DNA of 55,216 nt from a virus, in the IMG/VR virus record IMGVR_UViG_3300038549_000019, positions 1 through 55,216 of that record; one strand, given 5' to 3'. A program made the translations under genes and the position numbers. Numbering within the stretch: the first letter of the stretch is position 1; every line of letters starts with the position of its first letter. Below are positions 27,353-35,908 of this stretch, piece after piece. The notes under the pieces were generated by a model. That model was not told where the DNA came from. It was given only the letters and a program-made list of their open reading frames with translations, and did not search any database.

Positions 27353-29164
27353 TTACCCTTGCAATATATCCATAGGGATATACGTCATATCTGGAACTGA
27401 ACTATATGTAACCTGCACACTATCAGACGGCATCAACAGCTGGTAGTTGGGGGATGATTCTCCTATCAACCAACTATCACCTCTTCGATACTGGCGGACC
27501 GCGCTCACAGTCCCGTTAATAATCTGCACACCCACCACTCTTCCAGTATTGTTGGTCCAGAAAAACGGTGACACCCCAACCGGTATAGTAGTTTGTTCGC
27601 CGTAAGGATAAATCGGTGCCAATGTCTGTACAGCTCTGCTGCCAAGGGTACCCGGGGATGTAGATAGGTTGTAAGTGCCTGTTCCTCCAGTTCCTGTGCC
27701 AAGGCTTGCGATAGTAGTCCCGTTTGCGACTCCATCAGCAATCACCTTTTGCCCAATTGCCAGGACATCACCAGGACGCACGGCTGTTACAGTCATAACA
27801 TTGGTCGCAAATGATGCTGTAACCGTCGTGCCTATTAAATTTTTCCATCCCGTGGCCGTTCCAGAGTCGAAGAATCCACCGGCTCCACTCCTCCAGTGAT
27901 TCACCTCTATGTTTTCAAACGAGTTTTTAACCGCACCGGCATCAATTTGTACTCGCTCATATGTCCCGGCTGAAACTTTGGATCGTTGGCCTTGCCATAT
28001 AGCCTTTACAGAGGAATAACAGCCATTAAAAACAGTGGAATCACCTGCATCGGCAAAATCCCCGCTTGCCCCTAGATTCTCGAACCCTACACCCAAAAAT
28101 GCGTTGTAGTTACAATCGGTCCCAATCAGTAATCCCCACGTTTTGCATGACTCAGCCGATCCACCTAAAAACACGTTCTGTGATCCACCCGCGATCCTAA
28201 TCCCAATGCTAATAGAATTTGGTGCAGTGCCAGCCCCTTCAAAATATGGATTTACAAATACGTTGTTAGAACTATTCCCGTCGATAGAGGTAGCCTCTAT
28301 TCGCAGCCCTTCATAGGGGGCCGTGGTCATTGCGTTCAAATCCTGGGAGCATACTAGGCTCTCAAACCTGGACAGCATTACCCCTTGGAACAAAACTCCT
28401 GCTCCAGTTGTAGCATCGGCCTCTCTCACGTTTACGTCTCGCCATTGACTGCGGGCCATTTTTTTAGCCCTGATACATGCGTCTGTCGCGGAATTGCCTT
28501 CAACAGTCAATCCCTCTAATTGTGTATTCTGGATAAAAAGACCACCTACGGACCCATCAATATCAATACCATAACCTGTACCGGTATATTTCAGAATTGT
28601 GTTGTGTGACCCATCACCCCTTAGAGATAACCCTGACCTAGATAACCCAGTAAGGCCTGAGTATTTGTATGTCCCGGCGGGGAAATATAATGGTTTATTT
28701 GTATCGATTGCAGCTTGTAGGGCAGTAGTATCGTCAGCCACACCGTCACCAACCGCCCCAAAATCCTTAACACTAATACTCTCTCCCACCTTGGACGAGA
28801 TGGGCAGCGTTACGGCCCCGGTCAGGGGCTGCCGGTAATACAGAGTGTCCGCTGTATAGATCGGATAGTCCAGGTCTACCAGTGGTACGCTGATTATCAG
28901 GGCCCCCCGCTTATCTCGGACCAGGACCGAATAGGCGCTGTCTGCATAGATGACGCCTGGACTGCCCCCTCTGGACGGATACCCGTTAATCGTCGGGATT
29001 GGTTGAGCCGCTGGGATAGTTAATGCTGCGTCCCAGTAAACCGCAATCGGGTTAGTTACCGGATCCAGGTTTGCAACACCGATATAAATGGACCCATTTT
29101 CAAGCGGCTCGCCATTCAAGTCGCGGAAGATTTCATAGGGGAAGTTTACAGAGCGGGTAGTCAT
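27353..29164 (-). CDS. Tailspike with P22-type head-binding domain
   Basis: A 603-aa receptor-binding protein (P22 tailspike is 667 aa). The N-terminal ~105 residues match the P22 tailspike head-binding domain (FPYEIFRDLNGEPLENGSIY, ALTIPAAQPIPT, YSVLVRDKRGALI). Then DFGAVGDGVADDT begins a right-handed beta-helix of the pectate-lyase type. It binds and perhaps hydrolyses host surface polysaccharide; catalytic residues cannot be placed. The ATG overlaps the ejection-protein stop (ATGA), with AAAAGGAG upstream. The C-terminal part is unlike P22, as expected for host-range determinants. Confidence 0.9.
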   Translation of the reverse strand: MTTRSVNFPYEIFRDLNGEPLENGSIYIGVANLDPVTNPIAVYWDAALTIPAAQPIPTINGYPSRGGSPGVIYADSAYSVLVRDKRGALIISVPLVDLDYPIYTADTLYYRQPLTGAVTLPISSKVGESISVKDFGAVGDGVADDTTALQAAIDTNKPLYFPAGTYKYSGLTGLSRSGLSLRGDGSHNTILKYTGTGYGIDIDGSVGGLFIQNTQLEGLTVEGNSATDACIRAKKMARSQWRDVNVREADATTGAGVLFQGVMLSRFESLVCSQDLNAMTTAPYEGLRIEATSIDGNSSNNVFVNPYFEGAGTAPNSISIGIRIAGGSQNVFLGGSAESCKTWGLLIGTDCNYNAFLGVGFENLGASGDFADAGDSTVFNGCYSSVKAIWQGQRSKVSAGTYERVQIDAGAVKNSFENIEVNHWRSGAGGFFDSGTATGWKNLIGTTVTASFATNVMTVTAVRPGDVLAIGQKVIADGVANGTTIASLGTGTGGTGTYNLSTSPGTLGSRAVQTLAPIYPYGEQTTIPVGVSPFFWTNNTGRVVGVQIINGTVSAVRQYRRGDSWLIGESSPNYQLLMPSDSVQVTYSSVPDMTYIPMDILQG

Positions 29165-31353
29165 TTGCCGTTCTCCTTTTCGCTCTGTTGAGCTGGTCGC
29201 ACGGTTGTCAGGTTGATAAACCGCTTCATTAATGCCGCCTCTTCTGCGCTCCCTGGTGCAACCTTCGGGAGCCTCAGGAGGAGATCGCGCATAGGCTTCG
29301 ATTCATACGCTCGGGCTGCCAATCCTAACCCACCCGCCGCAAGTGTTGCCCCTTGTGGCCCTCCCAGCGTGGTGGAAAGCACGTCGGCAGCCAGGAATGG
29401 CACGGCCTGTACCCCTGTGGGTGGGACAAGTGCGGATTTTGAGGCCTGCTGGGTAAGTTTGAGCGCCCTCAGAAGTCCATTTAGCTTTTGTTCATCCTGC
29501 CCGGTGAACGCAACACCAATCGGCGAAGCAAGCCGCCTAGCTGCATTGATAAACTTCTCCGGGCTCAGGTTTTCGACGCCTCCAGCATCAGACGCCACCT
29601 TGGCCAAAATGGCCATCCTGGCGTTCGCTTGCCCCTGTGGCGTGAGGCTCTTGATAACAAGCTTTACATCGCTTGGCTTTTGGCTAAACAGCAGCCTTTG
29701 CACCGCCTCAGGCTCAGCCTCTCCAGCCTGCAACACCCTTTTTAGGGCGGTTGTCGTTGTCTCCTTTGCCGACTCGGCAAGTCGTGCGTTAGCGACCTTC
29801 CACTTTGTGTAGTCCTGTGGGCCTGACGCAACCTTGATAAAGTCGCCCATGTCCTCTCTCAGGGGCCCGTATACCGCATCAAGGGCTTTTTCACCCATGC
29901 TCCGGATTGCGCCTTGGTCTGCGCCCTTGAATCCTTCACCAACTTGTTTTCTGATGTCCTCAACAACACTGATGGGTTTATTCTGTATGGCTTGGCGCCA
30001 ATCCTTTAACCTATCAATAACCTGCTGGCTTTCCTTGGTTCCCATCATATTGAGTCGCTGTATCTGTTCATCAATTGCGGCGGTTGCTTTTGGTGTTGGC
30101 ATCGCTCCAGCATCCGCTAGTTTTTCAAACACGCTAGTCTTGAGTTTGACGTATTTTTGGACATCACCGCCACGCTTTGCTAATAGGTCCGTCACTACCT
30201 TATCGGTTGCAGCCGCCACATCCGCCACATCCGCCACCGCGCCTGCCCCGTAGTCGGCCAACACCTCTTTTACTGCCTGCACACGGGCTGCCTGTTGCGC
30301 CCGCCTCGTCCCACCAGTCCCAACAAATGGGATTTTTTCCCCTGCTGACTGCATGAATTTCCCGGCGAACGTGCTAGGAGGCATTACATCAGAGGTCAGG
30401 ACTGGCACCCCGGCCTTTTCCGCCTCAGCAACCGCCGCCCGAGCCGCACTAGGTGCCACCGTGCGAGGGGTTGCGGCAACCCCCCCCACCAGCCCGCCAC
30501 CCAGCCCCGCCACCATTTGACCAGTGGGGCCCAGCCCCGCCTCCGCCGCGCCCTGCGCTGCCAGACCGCCGCCTAGGGCACCGCCCAATTGTTGCTGCGG
30601 ATTGGCAGCCAATACCTCACCAACCCTACCAACGGTCCCACCCTGCCCCGCCAGTGTCCTTCCCAGGCCGATTGTGCCCGCTGTCCCAGCAGCAGCCTCC
30701 GCGCCGGTCTGGACTAGTCGCTCGGTTGGCGTGGATGCCATCGGGATGCCCATCCAGTCAACTGCCCGCTCTAGGATCTCGGTTGGTCGCAAGTAAGGGG
30801 CGGGCTTTACTCCGTATTCATCGCCCTGCACCGCCCTATTCAGCAGATCGATAGCCGGGTCCCCGATCAATTTTGTCAGCCCAACAGCAGCGGTACCAGC
30901 TAGAGCACCTGGGACCGCCCCTACTCCGCCGATGGGAGCCCCAACGAGAGCCCCTCCGGCTGCCCCAGCCGCGTAGGGCCCACCACCCCGCACAACACCA
31001 GAAAGGACGCCTGTTGCCGTAGTCCCAACCGTGTCGGATACCCTGCGCCCCTCAGCATTAAACCACCCGGCTTTGCCAGTGTTTCCTTGCTCTGGGCCGT
31101 AGTAAATGGCCCCATCCTCACGCTGTGAGGTGGGGTAGCCCTCTGGGGTTTTCCAGGGCCGGGCTCGGAAGCCGTAAGGGGTTTGCTCCCATCCATCCGG
31201 GGCAGGTTGGGAAACCTGCTGACCCTCCGGGGCCCCATCTCGCTTGGCCCGCATTTCTGCAACCCTGTTACGGATTACTGGGTCATCAGGAGTGATATCA
31301 TCGGGGACGTTATTGATTACAAGGCCATCCTTTGTTCGGATTGTATAAGGCAT
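29161..31353 (-). CDS. Large ejection protein (internal virion protein, P22 gp16-like position)
   Basis: A 730-aa protein. The N-terminus carries YTIRTKDGLVINNVPDDITP, a short repeat-like module often found at the start of phage internal virion proteins. A Gly/Ala-rich membrane-active-like region (GVLSGVVRGGGPYAAGAAGG; about residues 110-165) follows, then long helices. Such proteins are ejected with DNA and form a channel across the cell envelope. The ATG overlaps the previous stop (TGATG). It lies between the other two ejection genes and the tailspike. Not closely alignable by eye with P22 gp16. Confidence 0.78.
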   Translation of the reverse strand: MPYTIRTKDGLVINNVPDDITPDDPVIRNRVAEMRAKRDGAPEGQQVSQPAPDGWEQTPYGFRARPWKTPEGYPTSQREDGAIYYGPEQGNTGKAGWFNAEGRRVSDTVGTTATGVLSGVVRGGGPYAAGAAGGALVGAPIGGVGAVPGALAGTAAVGLTKLIGDPAIDLLNRAVQGDEYGVKPAPYLRPTEILERAVDWMGIPMASTPTERLVQTGAEAAAGTAGTIGLGRTLAGQGGTVGRVGEVLAANPQQQLGGALGGGLAAQGAAEAGLGPTGQMVAGLGGGLVGGVAATPRTVAPSAARAAVAEAEKAGVPVLTSDVMPPSTFAGKFMQSAGEKIPFVGTGGTRRAQQAARVQAVKEVLADYGAGAVADVADVAAATDKVVTDLLAKRGGDVQKYVKLKTSVFEKLADAGAMPTPKATAAIDEQIQRLNMMGTKESQQVIDRLKDWRQAIQNKPISVVEDIRKQVGEGFKGADQGAIRSMGEKALDAVYGPLREDMGDFIKVASGPQDYTKWKVANARLAESAKETTTTALKRVLQAGEAEPEAVQRLLFSQKPSDVKLVIKSLTPQGQANARMAILAKVASDAGGVENLSPEKFINAARRLASPIGVAFTGQDEQKLNGLLRALKLTQQASKSALVPPTGVQAVPFLAADVLSTTLGGPQGATLAAGGLGLAARAYESKPMRDLLLRLPKVAPGSAEEAALMKRFINLTTVRPAQQSEKENGK

Positions 31354-32582
31354 CAGAAGTCTACCTCCACAATACGCCCGCTAGCGCCGGACTCCTCTGG
31401 GGTAATCACATTTTCTGGGTCAAGGCCAGCCCGTTCAGCGATTCCTTTGTATCGTTTTTTAAGCTTATTATATTTGACATTTGACTCCGTGAAGATCTTC
31501 CCAGCCACAGTCAGATATTCTTTTCTGACCTCCGCTGTTAACCGTTTCCCTTCAACTATCTTATTATATAGGTTGCGGACCTTCGCGCCCACGCCCCCGG
31601 CGTTTTCGGCTGTCGCAAACTCGCCTTCCCTTACTACTGACCCTGGGTCGAGCATCTTCATATAGGAGTAAATCATTGCAATGTCGCTAGCTCCCGTGGG
31701 GTCCTTTTCGGCAGCCTGAGCAGCTGATTGCATCCGCGAATATGAGGCGATGGCCTCGGAAAAAGGCTTTGATTCAGCGTTGTACTCTTTCCGGAGCGTC
31801 GTAGCGTTCTCGAATCCCTTCTGGCCCTCGCCTAGTGATACCTGCACTTGTGGCTGACTGTAGGGCATATAGCCAGTTGGCTCCAGTTTGCCTTTTTCGG
31901 AGTTCCAGGCCATAACACCTTGTGTGGTTTCGACGAATTTAGGGGCCGGGATACCTTTGGCTTCTCGCTGTTTGATTTGCGCCTCCGCCTCTTCTTTTGT
32001 AGCCTCGGCCCCCTTTCGCCTTAACTCATCACTGGCACCACGAATTTTAATAAAGTTCTCCGAGAACTTATCCGGGCCCTGTGCTGTTGCCAAAAAACCG
32101 CCTAGGCTAATTTTTGCTGCGCCTGGATCGATTTCGACCGTCTTCGCCAATGCCTGCAAACCAGCAGCCGCTTTGTCCATCCCCGCGTTTTTATAGGCCT
32201 CTGCTTGGTTACTCAGCAGTTTTTGGGCTGTTGCGTTATCACCATTCTCTAGCGCTGCGTAGATAGGCATTGCAGCATTAATTGAGGCGCGTTGTTCCTC
32301 TGGAGATAGCACGTCATACGCCCTTTTGTAGTTTTCGGCTAGGCTGGGATATTTAATCATCAGGCGCAGCACGCCTTGCGATGTGGGGGCCTCAGCTAGG
32401 GCTGCCATCTCCGCCTGCATTGCCTCCGCCGCAGCCTGTTTAGCAGCAGCCTCTTGGGCTAGCCGCTCCCGTTCGGCCCGGGCGTCCTGGAGGGCCAACA
32501 GCTGGGCCCCGCTCTGTAGCCCGCCCATAAATGCGGACATTGGACTAGGCGTGTTTATTGTGTAGTCGTATGGGCCTGTCAT
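31353..32582 (-). CDS. Ejection protein (P22 gp20-like position)
   Basis: A 409-aa mainly helical protein, ATG 32582 (TGPYDYTINTPSPMSAFMGG follows), with GGTGG upstream formed by the end of the previous gene; a GTG four codons earlier is possible. Long Ala/Glu-rich coiled coils (ARAERERLAQEAAAKQAAAE) and a second helical region (GFENATTLRKEYNAESKPFS). Its place in the order gp7-like, this, large ejection protein, matches P22 genes 7-20-16. It is probably packaged in the capsid and ejected. Confidence 0.75.
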   Translation of the reverse strand: MTGPYDYTINTPSPMSAFMGGLQSGAQLLALQDARAERERLAQEAAAKQAAAEAMQAEMAALAEAPTSQGVLRLMIKYPSLAENYKRAYDVLSPEEQRASINAAMPIYAALENGDNATAQKLLSNQAEAYKNAGMDKAAAGLQALAKTVEIDPGAAKISLGGFLATAQGPDKFSENFIKIRGASDELRRKGAEATKEEAEAQIKQREAKGIPAPKFVETTQGVMAWNSEKGKLEPTGYMPYSQPQVQVSLGEGQKGFENATTLRKEYNAESKPFSEAIASYSRMQSAAQAAEKDPTGASDIAMIYSYMKMLDPGSVVREGEFATAENAGGVGAKVRNLYNKIVEGKRLTAEVRKEYLTVAGKIFTESNVKYNKLKKRYKGIAERAGLDPENVITPEESGASGRIVEVDF

Positions 32583-32584
32583 TG

Positions 32585-33268
32585 CTACCACCACTTCTTC
32601 ACGTTACCGGAGCCGGAAGACGCAGCGCTACCAGCTCCAGAAAGGCCACCGGAGAAATACATTCCTATCGCGTTAACGATCCCATTTACAGCCTCAGCAT
32701 TGCCAGCACCTCTCGCCAGCAACCCGCCCGCCTCTGCCTGTCCACGTTGGCCCAGTAGAGATGCTATTTGGTCCCCCGTTTTCAACCCAGCCGTGCCCTC
32801 GCCCATCGCTGACGCCTGCCCGAGCTGTGCGATTTGCCCCAGGCGTCCGTATTGCTGTTCAATTAACTGGGCCAACATGTTGGGTCGAAACTGGAGGAGG
32901 GCACCCTGCGTATTCCCGCCCCTGAGCCCACCGGTGGCAGCCGCGTTTTGCAGGATCGCCTCCTCACCCTGCTTGGATAAGGCCTGGAACTGGGACGATT
33001 CCTGCAATTGTTTAATGGCTGCCTTTTGGGCCTCATTACCAGATAGGCCAGCTAGGTCTTTTTGTGCACCAATGGCACTCTCGCCAGCCGAAACGTATGG
33101 TGCCAATAACTCCTGTATAGCAAGGAAACGCCGTTCCTGCTCGGAAATACCGGCCTCCGCAGCCGCTCTTTGTGCTCCAGCAGCCCCCTTCGCTGCCTGC
33201 TTTTTCTGGTTTGCGACAACAGCAGACCCTACCGCTACAACAGCCACAGCCGTGATTACACCGCTCAC
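32585..33268 (-). CDS. P22 gp7-like DNA-ejection protein
   Basis: A 227-aa protein. N-terminal hydrophobic helix (VITAVAVVAVGSAVVA), then LAGLSGNEAQKAAIKQLQES, GEEAILQNAAATGGLRGGNT, LLQFRPNMLAQLIEQQYGRL and IAQLGQASAMGEG, which recall the P22 gp7 family closely. It is ejected into the host envelope early in infection. GTG start overlapping the SET-protein stop (GTGA); the C-terminus is Gly/Ser-rich. Confidence 0.87.
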   Translation of the reverse strand: MSGVITAVAVVAVGSAVVANQKKQAAKGAAGAQRAAAEAGISEQERRFLAIQELLAPYVSAGESAIGAQKDLAGLSGNEAQKAAIKQLQESSQFQALSKQGEEAILQNAAATGGLRGGNTQGALLQFRPNMLAQLIEQQYGRLGQIAQLGQASAMGEGTAGLKTGDQIASLLGQRGQAEAGGLLARGAGNAEAVNGIVNAIGMYFSGGLSGAGSAASSGSGNVKKWW

Positions 33269-34098
33269 GCTACACCCCCCATTTCGTCTATTGCTAGGTC
33301 CACTGACCTCCGATAATCAATCGTGATCTCTGTCCCCTGGTCCCCACCGTGGCATCCCGCGATTTCCTCCAGTGCTACAACCCACAAATCTCCATTATCG
33401 TCACGCCACAACTGTGCGTTAGGTGTTGCGCTATGATTTGTGTATCGTCCACCGATGTCTTTCTTTCCACCAATGCGGGCAGGTGCCAGCTTGTCCCCAC
33501 GATTAGCCGGGCACGGCATAAATAACCCGTTCCCGTGGATGGGTGAGGGTCTCACGGTTGCTTGCCCATAACCGGTGCGGATTTGCCCATCCCAACCAGA
33601 TGACTGGCGGGAAATAATATCTGGGTCGATCTCATACTCCGCGCAGAACGCGGCATAATCGTCACGATCTACTTGGTGTGCTGCGTGGGCGGATGCGTTC
33701 GCCTTGGCCTTGTGGTCATCCCACAGGGGGCCCTTGTCTAGCCACCTGTCTTCAAGGACATCGATATCGCGCTCATTGTCTGGATTTGGGTAGACATTGA
33801 GCCAAGTCATATCCTCTAGCACTAGACCCATTTTTCGTCCAGGCTGTCCCACGTAGATAGCTGGTGCCTCGATGGTAGAAATCACCCCATCCCGCTCGAT
33901 AGCAACCCGCCCACGCAGCACGATGTTAAGATGCTCATGCCGCTGTAGGTGTCCAATGGCGAACGTACCCGCCAGCAGGGTCACCTCGCGAACATAAACC
34001 CCTGGCCCAAAATAGTGCGCTACAGGAGCAGGAGCCTGCTCGATATCCAGGAGCCCTTGTACCGCTAGATCTAGTGTCTCCGTTACGCCGTGCCCCAC
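33265..34098 (-). CDS. Cupin-SET domain fusion protein in the ejection operon
   Basis: A 277-aa protein with two domains. Residues ~20-110: cupin-like beta-barrel (HYFGPGVYVREVTLLAGTFA, then HLQRHEHLNIVLRGRVAIER with the histidine pattern HxxxxH-like). Residues ~175-265: SET-like, with RPSPIHGNGLFMP, GRYTNHSATPNAQLW (the NHSxxPN motif) and GTEITIDYR (catalytic Tyr region). SET proteins methylate lysines. GTG start 34098 after GGGGGGA; its promoter is at 34146-34174. It is the first gene before the ejection proteins, so it may modify a virion or host protein; that is inference. Confidence 0.75.
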   Translation of the reverse strand: MGHGVTETLDLAVQGLLDIEQAPAPVAHYFGPGVYVREVTLLAGTFAIGHLQRHEHLNIVLRGRVAIERDGVISTIEAPAIYVGQPGRKMGLVLEDMTWLNVYPNPDNERDIDVLEDRWLDKGPLWDDHKAKANASAHAAHQVDRDDYAAFCAEYEIDPDIISRQSSGWDGQIRTGYGQATVRPSPIHGNGLFMPCPANRGDKLAPARIGGKKDIGGRYTNHSATPNAQLWRDDNGDLWVVALEEIAGCHGGDQGTEITIDYRRSVDLAIDEMGGVA

Positions 34099-34145
34099 GC
34101 TCCCCCCATATCTGCGCTGCCGGATGCGTCTACTCAGCCACCCAT

Positions 34146-34174
34146 AGTTTAACCCTAATATAATTAGATGTCAA
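34146..34174 (-). promoter_or_regulatory. Promoter of the cupin-SET/ejection/tailspike unit
   Basis: Minus strand: perfect TTGACA (34169-34174), 17-bp A/T-rich spacer, TAAACT (34146-34151). It overlaps the stop of the upstream 111-aa gene and lies 48 bp before the SET gene. No C-run, so it differs from the early promoter family. Confidence 0.68.
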
Positions 34175-34506
34175 CTAGTGTACTCGGATCCACTGACACG
34201 GATTACCACCGTTGAGGGATTGCTGGCAATCGTGGAAATGGCGTCTCCTGGGTTTAGATATTGCCCGATCATCTCTGGGCAAGTATAGGCCTCGTTGGGT
34301 GCAAGCTGCCTATCCTTGATGATTGCATTGGCGATTGTTGCAGTGCTACCATTAGGCACTAGATTTACACTGACGGTTTGGTTGTTGGCAGACACATTTG
34401 TCAATGTGAATTTATCAATCCTGGTCCTAGTGTTGGCGGCAATGTATTGCGTGGTTTGGGTATTGGCCACGTACCTAGCAGGGACGATTGCGATTGGTGT
34501 GTACAT
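34171..34506 (-). CDS. 111-aa virion-associated beta protein
   Basis: ATG 34506 with AGGAGAGGTT upstream. Product MYTPIAIVPARYVANTQTTQ..., predicted beta-sandwich (TRIDKFTLTNVSANNQTVSV, NLVPNGSTAT). This small protein type is common in phage head-tail regions and is probably a virion component. It ends the tail transcription unit. Confidence 0.72.
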   Translation of the reverse strand: MYTPIAIVPARYVANTQTTQYIAANTRTRIDKFTLTNVSANNQTVSVNLVPNGSTATIANAIIKDRQLAPNEAYTCPEMIGQYLNPGDAISTIASNPSTVVIRVSGSEYTS

Positions 34507-34518
34507 AACCTCTCCTGG

Positions 34519-35907
34519 CTACTTCGTTGAGATGGATCGGGACCCTTGGGTATCACATTCGACGTGCAATTGGAGCATCCAACACCATGGGCTGCTCGTT
34601 GGTTCCGAACGGCCCGGTGTTGATACTGCAATGCGCCTTAATCGTGCAAACACATGGCCACCAATTTTCCCACCGGTGAGGGTGGGTTGGGATATGGTTC
34701 CCAAAATCATCGTTTTGTCGGGTGTGCTAGCTGGGATTAGGATTTCCGCCGTGTCCGTTGTTGATGCAGTGATGGCTCCGCCAACATTTACCCTAAACCA
34801 TTCAACTTCCCACTTGACATACCGATCGGTGCCGTCAACGCCGTTTGTCATGAAATGCACATGCCACGATACTTGGGAGCCCTCCTTCCAGGCGTGAATC
34901 AGTTCCTGCCCCTCACAAACGCTGTAATCGTTTACCGCCCATTGTGGAGCAGTGATGTTACCCTGCACTGTTGCCAGGGTTGGGATATTTGCCCCCGTGG
35001 TCCTGATGATGATAGGAAAATCGATATCCTGCCATACCGTAGAGTTTTCCCACCGGCTGTTAGCGGCATTCCATGCCGGGTAGGACAAATCTCTCGGGCT
35101 AGGCATATAGGCATCATCTAGCCCACGCAGGGTGTCAGAGACCTTGGTGCGCACCAGTATTGAGCCGGAGCCACCTGAACCAGCATGGATAACGATTGCC
35201 TGCTTGCCTCGCAGGTTTGGAGCGTCCGGCGCTACATTTGTCAGTGCCCCAGGAGTTGTGGGTGAGAAATAAAGTATGTCCTCATCTGCCCACGTTTCAC
35301 CATAGGGGGTCCCGGTTGTGTCAATCCCTCGCACTAGGCCGTATGCCGTCACGTATCCAAACTCGTTATTTTCGATGTCCTGGGTTGCTACACCTAGCAT
35401 ATAATCCGCTGCCACCGAACCATCAGCAACCGCCGGGCCGATTTTGAGTTTGCCACTAGCGCCAATCGTGCCGGTCGCCATAACAGCCGTTCCGTCCGTT
35501 ATCGTGCTGCCGGATGTATTTTTTGCGTAGTAATGCAGTTCCTGCCCGCATTGCAGAACAACATCGTTCAGTAGCCCTACATCTAGTGTCCCATCACCCT
35601 CATTCCACTGGACACGCCGGGGCAGTGTTACATGTGGCCCCACCGCAGCCAGGTCTATATAATCAGTAGTCACTGAGTTGTGAGCAGTTGAAGGCATTGA
35701 TATAAGGTGCTGTACGATTTGCTCAAGCCTCGCAAGCCTGCTCAGAGCATCGGCTGCCCTGGCATCGGCAGCTGCGGTCTGTTGCTCCAGCGCGTCACTA
35801 CCTCCTGCCTCTTCCAGCGTCTGCGTTTGGACGTACAGGCGTTCAAACTCTCTGATTGACTCCTCATCCGGGAGGAATGCCGACAGCTGACGGCGCGTAA
35901 ACCGCAT
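34519..35907 (-). CDS. Virion structural/tail protein, complete copy
   Basis: A 462-aa protein starting MRFTRRQLSAFLPDEESIRE. Coiled coil (about residues 35-75), then beta-rich parts with WADEDILYFSPTTPGAL, a segment shared by several phage structural proteins, and a C-terminal jelly-roll-like region (QVSWHVHFMTNGVDGTDRYV). The homologous copy at 1-603 is truncated by the window start. ATG lies just after the gp10-like stop. Probable tail or appendage component; family uncertain. Confidence 0.78.
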   Translation of the reverse strand: MRFTRRQLSAFLPDEESIREFERLYVQTQTLEEAGGSDALEQQTAAADARAADALSRLARLEQIVQHLISMPSTAHNSVTTDYIDLAAVGPHVTLPRRVQWNEGDGTLDVGLLNDVVLQCGQELHYYAKNTSGSTITDGTAVMATGTIGASGKLKIGPAVADGSVAADYMLGVATQDIENNEFGYVTAYGLVRGIDTTGTPYGETWADEDILYFSPTTPGALTNVAPDAPNLRGKQAIVIHAGSGGSGSILVRTKVSDTLRGLDDAYMPSPRDLSYPAWNAANSRWENSTVWQDIDFPIIIRTTGANIPTLATVQGNITAPQWAVNDYSVCEGQELIHAWKEGSQVSWHVHFMTNGVDGTDRYVKWEVEWFRVNVGGAITASTTDTAEILIPASTPDKTMILGTISQPTLTGGKIGGHVFARLRRIAVSTPGRSEPTSSPWCWMLQLHVECDTQGSRSISTK

Positions 35908-35908
35908 A

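Noticed and set aside
27295-27402. Small GTG-started hydrophobic frame after the early operon
   Set aside because: No ribosome site, overlaps the end of the tailspike gene on the other strand and the likely terminator.
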